From assembly GCA_015492915.1 (NCBI GenBank), contig WGED01000312.1:1-10006 (forward strand): a stretch of 10,006 bases of DNA, in the 5' to 3' direction. A model generated the notes under the pieces. The model saw nothing but the letters and a program-made list of their open reading frames with translations, was not told the DNA's origin and ran no database searches. This document shows positions 6,196-10,006 of this stretch, piece by piece. The stretch is from Cyclobacteriaceae bacterium. Its GTDB lineage: Bacteria > Bacteroidota > Bacteroidia > Cytophagales > Cyclobacteriaceae. Within the stretch, counting starts at the first letter, position 1. Each line of letters starts with the position of its first letter. Both the position numbers and the translations under genes were made by a program.

Positions 6196-6642
6196 GTGGA
6201 ACTAAATTATTCCGGGATGATTACAGAAAAGTCCATATACACATTGCTCGAAGCCGTCAGGCCTATCAGGATATTATTGGTAGAATCTGAAATGACCGCT
6301 CAATTCATTATAGCCAAAAATCTCGGAAACCTCGGTGATAAGCTCGATATCTGCAGCTCTGCCGAAGAGGCTGTCAGGAGAGCTGCTATCAATGCCTACG
6401 ATCTCATCATTGTCGATCTGGAGCTTCCGGTGCAAAACGGTTTTGAGCTTTCCGGCTCACTCAAAGAAGCAAGCAAGCAAAATGGCGTATCCCCCCGCAT
6501 CATCGGCCTTGCTGCAACCGAGCATCCCCTGCTGCCCATCATGGCAGAGCTGTCGGAAGTTGATGATTTTGTCATACGAACCATGGACTATCATGAGTTG
6601 AAAAGCAAGATCTTCAATCTCTGCTATCTCTCTCAAAATTAA
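6196..6642 (+). CDS. Stand-alone response-regulator receiver, degenerate switch residues
   Basis: A 148-residue CheY-like receiver with no output domain. Strand 1 is IRILLVESEMTAQF (24-37) and the phosphoacceptor region is YDLIIVDLELPVQNGFEL (68-85), with Asp74 in place. Three normally conserved positions are changed: the second acidic residue after strand 1 is Ser31, the switch Thr/Ser after strand 4 is Ala106 (GLAATE), and the strand-5 Lys-Pro is Arg128-Thr129 (DFVIRTM). It may bind partners without normal phosphorylation switching. The GTG at 6196 gives a 23-residue N-terminal extension after an A-rich stretch. The ATG at 6217 is an equally reasonable start and shortens the protein by seven residues. 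No histidine kinase lies nearby. The next gene begins shortly after on the same strand. Confidence 0.82.
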   Translation: MELNYSGMITEKSIYTLLEAVRPIRILLVESEMTAQFIIAKNLGNLGDKLDICSSAEEAVRRAAINAYDLIIVDLELPVQNGFELSGSLKEASKQNGVSPRIIGLAATEHPLLPIMAELSEVDDFVIRTMDYHELKSKIFNLCYLSQN

Positions 6643-6687
6643 GCATGTTTACCTCATTTTCCGGAAGGGGTTTATTGAAGAATTGCC

Positions 6688-6695
6688 TATATTTG
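6688..6695 (+). promoter_or_regulatory. Promoter -7 box for the small membrane-protein gene
   Basis: TATATTTG is a full match to TAnnTTTG and is followed by GCCTTCCGATTTT, much like the sequence after the rplM and rpmB boxes here. Initiation would fall near 6702, leaving about a dozen bases before the ATG at 6714. No good -33 TTTG is seen at the expected distance. The box argues against the upstream ATG at 6645. Confidence 0.5.
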
Positions 6696-6713
6696 CCTTC
6701 CGATTTTACAGCA

Positions 6714-6932
6714 ATGTCAAAGACAAACTGGAAAAAACTTCTGTTTCTCGATAAGTCCTGGCCCATGAGGATATGGATGTGGTCTGCCGTACTGTGCCTG
6801 CTCTATTACCTTATCAAATTTGAGTTGCCGGGTAATGTGGCTATGTCGGAATGGGATTTGTATATCGTGGCTTACGGCATGGGTTCGCTGGCCATCTACC
6901 TCCTGATCTTTGGCTTTGATTGGTCAAGATAA
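6714..6932 (+). CDS. Small two-helix membrane protein, function unknown
   Basis: A 72-residue protein I do not recognise as a characterised family. It has a basic, aromatic N-terminus (MSKTNWKKLLFLDKSW), a first hydrophobic segment at about 20-35 (WMWSAVLCLLYYLI), a short polar loop with acidic residues, and a second segment at about 50-68 (YIVAYGMGSLAIYLLIFGF), ending DWSR. Two membrane helices with both ends in the cytoplasm are likely by the positive-inside rule. The frame is open from an ATG at 6645, only two bases after the receiver stop, which would add 23 residues of unremarkable sequence. I prefer 6714 because a strong -7 box lies between the two. It could be co-transcribed with the receiver as well as having its own promoter. 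The gene ends one base before the A run of the shared terminator. Confidence 0.65.
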   Translation: MSKTNWKKLLFLDKSWPMRIWMWSAVLCLLYYLIKFELPGNVAMSEWDLYIVAYGMGSLAIYLLIFGFDWSR

Positions 6933-6933
6933 A

Positions 6934-6969
6934 AAAAAGCCCCAATTCTCATGGAAACCGGAGCTTTTT
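6934..6969. terminator. Bidirectional terminator, membrane-protein gene and tsf
   Basis: AAAAAGC (6934-6940) pairs with GCTTTTT (6963-6969), and CC (6942-6943) with GG (6960-6961) across one mismatch. On the minus strand the stem ends in GGGGC followed by eight T, a strong terminator for the ribosomal operon 17 bases after the tsf stop. On the plus strand it ends the small membrane-protein gene. Confidence 0.85.
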
Positions 6970-6986
6970 AAGACCTTCAGATTTTA

Positions 6987-7817
6987 TTATCCTATAGCTA
7001 TTCTTTTGAATTTATCTACCGTTAAACCTTTCTTGACAGAGTCAAGATATTGTGCAACAGTTTTTGAGCTGTCCTTCACAAACAATTGATTGAGCAAGGT
7101 GTTTTCCTTGAAAAATTTATTCAGTTTGCCTTGAGCGATTTTGTCCACGATATTTTCAGGCTTACCTTCGGCCAAAGCCTGTTCACGTCCGATAGCCAGT
7201 TCCTTTTCCACTGTAGTACTGTCAACGTCATCTTTATCAACCGCCACAGGATTCATAGCTGCAATCTGCATGGCCACATCCCTGCCTGCTGCTGTTACAT
7301 CGTCGTCGCCTGCACCTTTCAGACTCACGAGTACTCCCAGCTTGCTGCCCGCATGTATGTAGGTGACAACCTTTTCACCTTCAAGGTTTTCCAATGCCAG
7401 AATGTCGATCTTCTCACCGATCTTACCCACAAGCTCTGTCACTTTCTCACCAATCGTCAAATCCCCGACCTTGATAGCTTTCAGCTCATCAATGCCGGCC
7501 GGCTTGTTGGCAAAAGCAGCTTCCAGTATCTCTTTACCAAGGTTTTGGAAGTCCTCATTCTTTGCTACAAAATCAGTTTCGCAGCCAAGCGCCACGAGCA
7601 CTGCAAGGGAATTATCATCATTTGATTTGATAAATACCGAACCTTCCTTGGTCTCGCGGCCCGCTCTCTTTTCAGAAACTTTCTGTCCTTTTTTCCTCAA
7701 TATCTCAATGGCTTTCTCAAAGTCGCCATCAGATTCGACCAGTGCCTTTTTGCAGTCCATCATGCCTGCTCCGGTCATTTGCCTGAGCTTATTTACGTCT
7801 TGTGCTGTAATCGCCAT
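6987..7817 (-). CDS. tsf: Translation elongation factor Ts
   Basis: EF-Ts is the guanine nucleotide exchange factor that recycles EF-Tu from its GDP to its GTP form during translation. The 276-residue protein starts with the UBA-like N-domain signature VNKLRQMTGAGMMDCKKAL (8-26), then CETDFVAKNEDF (79-90), whose Asp-Phe pair contacts the magnesium site of EF-Tu. The core repeats follow, and then a C-terminal FFKENTLLNQLFVKD segment. Length is close to the E. coli protein (283). It is the last gene of the rplM-rpsI-rpsB-tsf block but is separated from rpsB by 94 bases holding a strong hairpin, so its output may be set partly independently. The ATG at 7817 agrees with the family start MAITAQDVNKLR. 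Confidence 0.97.
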   Translation of the reverse strand: MAITAQDVNKLRQMTGAGMMDCKKALVESDGDFEKAIEILRKKGQKVSEKRAGRETKEGSVFIKSNDDNSLAVLVALGCETDFVAKNEDFQNLGKEILEAAFANKPAGIDELKAIKVGDLTIGEKVTELVGKIGEKIDILALENLEGEKVVTYIHAGSKLGVLVSLKGAGDDDVTAAGRDVAMQIAAMNPVAVDKDDVDSTTVEKELAIGREQALAEGKPENIVDKIAQGKLNKFFKENTLLNQLFVKDSSKTVAQYLDSVKKGLTVDKFKRIAIG

Positions 7818-7850
7818 GTTCGTTAGTTTTTAATTTTAGTTTCTATAAAA

Positions 7851-7887
7851 AAATTGAACACCAGCATAATCTCCTGATGTTCAATTT
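7851..7887 (-). terminator. Strong hairpin with T run between rpsB and tsf (attenuator or partial terminator)
   Basis: On the minus strand AAATTGAACATCAG (from 7887) pairs with CTGGTGTTCAATTT (to 7851): 14 pairs with a single U-G and a 9-base loop. The pairing runs straight into a run of T. Read on the plus strand the U-G becomes a C/A mismatch, so the structure favours minus-strand RNA. It begins 24 bases after the rpsB stop and lies 33 bases before the tsf start, so it is placed to reduce read-through into tsf. Confidence 0.7.
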
Positions 7888-7911
7888 ATTAAAACATATT
7901 TTTACAAATGA

Positions 7912-8688
7912 TTATGCTTTTTCTTCCTCTTTCTCCTTCGCACTGTCAACCTCCCGCTTGGCTTTTTCCTCTTCAGCCAGCTTGGCTTCCTCCTTATCCT
8001 TCTTTCGCTCCATCAACCCTTCTTCTACTGCCTTGGAAATATAATCAGTAATAGCCTGAATTGATTTCCATGCATCGTCGTTTGACGGGATCGGGTAGTC
8101 AACGATCTCAGGGTTTGAGTTGGTATCGACCATCGCCACGATAGGGATGTTGAGCTTCAGGGCCTCTTTTACAGCGATGTGCTCCCGCTTGATGTCGATG
8201 ACAAACAATGCTGCCGGCAACCTTGAAAGTTCGGCAATACCACCGAGTACCCTCCTCAATTTATCCTTTTCCCTCGATATCATCAGCCGCTCTCTTTTGG
8301 CGAGGTTAAGATATGCCTCGTCTTTCATGAGCTTCTCAATGGAGGACATCTTCTTGAGTGACTTGCGGATTGTGGCAAAGTTTGTAAGCATACCGCCGAG
8401 CCAACGCTCGGTCACGTAAGGCATGCGCAGCCTTTTAGCCTGCTCCTCCACGATGGCCTTCGCTTGCTTTTTGGTGGCGACAAACATGATCTTTCTGCCG
8501 GACCTCGCAACGCTTCTGAGATAATCAGCCGCTTCTTCAAGCGCGACAATCGTTTTGTTAATATCTATGATGTGAATGCCGTTTCTCTCCATGAAAATGT
8601 ACGGAGCCATCCGGGGGTCCCATTTTCTGGTAAGGTGTCCGAAGTGCACACCGGCATCGAGTAATTCTTTATAAGTTATTTTTTCCAT
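7912..8688 (-). CDS. rpsB: 30S ribosomal protein S2 (uS2)
   Basis: uS2 binds late to the head-body junction of the 30S subunit and is needed for uS1 binding where uS1 is present. The 258-residue protein shows the family hallmarks DAGVHFGHLTRKWDPRMAPY (11-30), ERWLGGMLTNF (94-104), ALFVIDIKREHIAVKEA (160-176) and VAMVDTNSNPEIVDYPIPSN (184-203). The last 30 or so residues are a highly charged Lys/Glu/Ala tail, KKDKEEAKLAEEEKAKREVD and onward, probably disordered. The frame stays open to 8760, but those 24 extra residues lie over the end of rpsI and are unlike uS2. The ATG at 8688 matches the family start MEKITYKELL and lies ten bases after the rpsI stop. It is followed by the hairpin before tsf. 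Confidence 0.97.
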   Translation of the reverse strand: MEKITYKELLDAGVHFGHLTRKWDPRMAPYIFMERNGIHIIDINKTIVALEEAADYLRSVARSGRKIMFVATKKQAKAIVEEQAKRLRMPYVTERWLGGMLTNFATIRKSLKKMSSIEKLMKDEAYLNLAKRERLMISREKDKLRRVLGGIAELSRLPAALFVIDIKREHIAVKEALKLNIPIVAMVDTNSNPEIVDYPIPSNDDAWKSIQAITDYISKAVEEGLMERKKDKEEAKLAEEEKAKREVDSAKEKEEEKA

Positions 8689-8698
8689 TGTTCTCAAA

Positions 8699-9085
8699 TT
8701 AACGTTTACTGAATTGGAATCTTCTGCGCGCCTTTCTTCTGCCGTATTTCTTTCTTTCAACCATTCTCGGGTCTCTGGTCAGAAATCCTTCTTTTTTCAG
8801 AAGCGGCTTGTATTCTTCGTCCACCTCACAAAGTGCTCGTGACACAGCCAGCCTGATAGCTTCGGCTTGTCCTTTAAATCCACCTCCCCGTACATTCACT
8901 TTTATATCAAATTTGCCATCGGCATTTACCAGCTTCATCGGCTGATTAATGATGATCTTGTGAATTTCCGAAGGGAAATAGCTTTCCAAAGTTCTTCCGT
9001 TGATGGAAATCTCGCCGTTACCATCCTTGAGATACAATCGGGCAACAGATGTTTTTCTTCTTCCTATTTTGCTAATTACTTCCAT
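8699..9085 (-). CDS. rpsI: 30S ribosomal protein S9 (uS9)
   Basis: uS9 sits in the 30S head, and its C-terminal tail reaches the P-site tRNA anticodon stem. The 128-residue protein begins ISKIGRRKTSVARLYLKDG (4-22) and carries the signature GGGFKGQAEAIRLAVSRAL (67-85). It ends in a basic tail, KKYGRRKARRRFQFSKR, with the conserved Ser-Lys-Arg terminus. It follows rplM after four bases and precedes rpsB by ten, so the three are tightly coupled. The ATG at 9085 gives the expected start. Nothing unusual is seen. Confidence 0.97.
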   Translation of the reverse strand: MEVISKIGRRKTSVARLYLKDGNGEISINGRTLESYFPSEIHKIIINQPMKLVNADGKFDIKVNVRGGGFKGQAEAIRLAVSRALCEVDEEYKPLLKKEGFLTRDPRMVERKKYGRRKARRRFQFSKR

Positions 9086-9089
9086 CTAT

Positions 9090-9533
9090 CTAAAATTTAA
9101 TTTCCTTTGGATTGTGCGCTTTGTGAGGATGCTCGGCACCTTCGTAAACGTATAAATTTTTAAACAACTTCCTGCCCAACCTGTTCTTGGGCAACATCCC
9201 TCTTACTGCGTTTTCAACGAGCAAGGAGGCCGACTTGGCTTTCAATTGCTTTGGTGTAGCAAATCTCTGCCCTCCCGGATGACCAGTATGCCTTATATAC
9301 TGCTTATCCGTCCATTTCTTTCCTGTTAATCTGATCTTGTCCGCGTTGATGACAATCACCCTGTCACCACAGTCTACATGGGGAGTGTAGCTGGCCTTGT
9401 GCTTACCTCTTATAATTCGAGCAACCTGGCTTGCCAGACGTCCTAAAACCTGAGAATCAGCATCCACGACTACCCACCCCTTGCTTACGGTAGCTTTGTT
9501 TGCCGATTTCGTTTTGTAACTTAATGTGTCCAC
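9090..9533 (-). CDS. rplM: 50S ribosomal protein L13 (uL13), GTG start
   Basis: uL13 is an early-assembly 23S-binding protein of the large subunit. Recognised by WVVVDADSQVLGRLASQVAR (20-39), YTPHVDCGDRVIVINADKI (49-67) and the C-terminal signature AVRGMLPKNRLGRKLFKNL (109-127) followed by VYEGAEHPHKAHNP. An ATG at 9569 keeps the frame open and would give 159 residues. Bacteroidota L13 proteins normally begin at the DTLSYKT sequence, which here follows a GTG at 9533, giving 147 residues. The promoter -7 box ends at 9584, so transcription should start near 9577. That leaves almost no leader for the ATG but about 44 A-rich bases for the GTG. I therefore choose 9533. It heads the rplM-rpsI-rpsB-tsf block. 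Confidence 0.95.
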   Translation of the reverse strand: MDTLSYKTKSANKATVSKGWVVVDADSQVLGRLASQVARIIRGKHKASYTPHVDCGDRVIVINADKIRLTGKKWTDKQYIRHTGHPGGQRFATPKQLKAKSASLLVENAVRGMLPKNRLGRKLFKNLYVYEGAEHPHKAHNPKEIKF

Positions 9534-9583
9534 TAATTTTTTCTTAAAATGTTTAAATGAAAAAACCATTCGAAAATGGGACG

Positions 9584-9613
9584 CAAAGATAAGGCTATTA
9601 TTTTTAATTCAAA
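9584..9613 (-). promoter_or_regulatory. Promoter of the rplM operon
   Basis: On the minus strand TTTG (9613-9610) is followed after 18 bases by TATCTTTG (9591-9584), an exact match to TAnnTTTG at close to the usual Bacteroidota spacing. Transcription should start a few bases beyond, near 9577. Confidence 0.75.
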
Positions 9614-9670
9614 AAGGGTGAATAAATGTTTTTGGGGAGCTCACCGGCAAATAAAATGAAAAAAAGTGTT

Positions 9671-9701
9671 TTTGATATTCCATAATTTTTCCTCATCTTT
9701 G
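9671..9701 (+). promoter_or_regulatory. Promoter of rpmB
   Basis: TTTG (9671-9674), 19 bases, then CATCTTTG (9694-9701), one base off the TAnnTTTG consensus. The downstream GCAGTCCATTTTGGAA closely resembles the rplM start region. It gives a leader of about 30 bases before the ATG at 9739. Confidence 0.7.
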
Positions 9702-9738
9702 CAGTCCATTTTGGAAAAACGGAAAAATACTGCTGAAA

Positions 9739-9978
9739 ATGGCTAGAGTTTGTCAAATAACCGGAAAGAAACCAATGGTTGGAAACAACGTTTCCCATGC
9801 CAATAACAAGAATAAAAGGAAGTTTTACCCTAATCTTCATAAGAAGAGGTTTTACATTCCGGAGGAAGACCGCTGGATCACACTGAAGGTATCGGCAGCG
9901 GCCATCAGGACCATTAATAAAAATGGCATCACCGCCGTGTTGAAAAAGGCGAGAAAGCAAGGAAACATTTTAGTATAA
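9739..9978 (+). CDS. rpmB: 50S ribosomal protein L28 (bL28)
   Basis: A 79-residue large-subunit protein recognised by ARVCQITGKKPMVGNNVSHA (2-21), then NNKNKRKFYPNLHKKRF and ITLKVSAAAIRTINKNGI, ending in a basic ARKQGNILV. No zinc-binding cysteine pairs are present. Length is in the normal bL28 range (about 77-80). It is transcribed away from the rplM block from its own promoter. In Bacteroidota it is usually followed by rpmG (bL33). The 28 bases left in the window after its stop are AT-rich with no terminator, which fits a downstream partner just outside. Confidence 0.97.
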   Translation: MARVCQITGKKPMVGNNVSHANNKNKRKFYPNLHKKRFYIPEEDRWITLKVSAAAIRTINKNGITAVLKKARKQGNILV

Positions 9979-10006
9979 GTGTCACTTTATTAAAAGAATA
10001 TAAAAA

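Noticed and set aside
7086..7833. Plus-strand frames opposite tsf
   Set aside because: tsf is unambiguous along this stretch; the Ser- and Phe-rich translations are its shadows.
8689..8760. Upstream extension of rpsB by 24 residues
   Set aside because: It overlaps the end of rpsI and has no counterpart in the uS2 family; the ATG at 8688 fits the family start.
9604..9960. 118-codon minus-strand frame over the rpmB region
   Set aside because: It is antisense to rpmB and covers both divergent promoters, so it is not a plausible gene.

Overview
The window looks like chromosomal DNA of a Bacteroidota bacterium, probably Cytophagia-like. Three things point there. The ribosomal genes run rplM-rpsI-rpsB-tsf as one block with rpmB divergent. 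Promoters resemble the Bacteroidota -33/-7 type (TTTG, about 19 nt, TAnnTTTG) rather than sigma-70 boxes. Starts lack Shine-Dalgarno sequences and sit behind A-rich stretches. Composition is even and moderate in GC. I see no insertion sequence, prophage, CRISPR array, tRNA or rRNA. The group assignment is inference.

Layout. 2-984 (+): the C-terminal end of an AAA-type ATPase, then a stand-alone B3/B4 (PheRS beta-like editing) domain protein whose start overlaps the ATPase stop. 985-1448: a long gene-free gap with two strongly structured inverted-repeat zones. 1449-3107 (+): a BadF/BadG-type amino-sugar kinase and the MurNAc-6-phosphate etherase MurQ, a peptidoglycan-sugar salvage pair. 3130-3162: hairpin terminator between convergent units. 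5829-3166 (-): a two-gene operon for a secreted DUF6807 (PmoA-like) protein and a Tat-exported Gfo/Idh/MocA oxidoreductase. 5830-6195: divergent gap with hairpins. 6196-6932 (+): a degenerate stand-alone response-regulator receiver and a 72-residue two-helix membrane protein with its own apparent promoter. 6934-6969: shared terminator. 9533-6987 (-): rplM-rpsI-rpsB-[hairpin]-tsf. 9584-9701: two divergent ribosomal-protein promoters. 9739-9978 (+): rpmB, probably followed by rpmG beyond the window.

How the genes work together. The kinase and MurQ would convert recovered wall amino sugars to GlcNAc-6-phosphate: phosphorylation, then removal of the lactyl ether. The DUF6807/Gfo-Idh-MocA pair is exported and likely acts on a sugar or glycoside outside the cytoplasm, substrate unknown. 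The ribosomal block is ordinary housekeeping, with a strong hairpin placed to let ribosomal protein S2 and EF-Ts output differ.

No gene here is clearly a new system. The most unusual items are the structured gap at 1020-1306, the pseudo-receiver lacking several switch residues, the uncharacterised DUF6807/oxidoreductase pair, and the rpsB-tsf hairpin.
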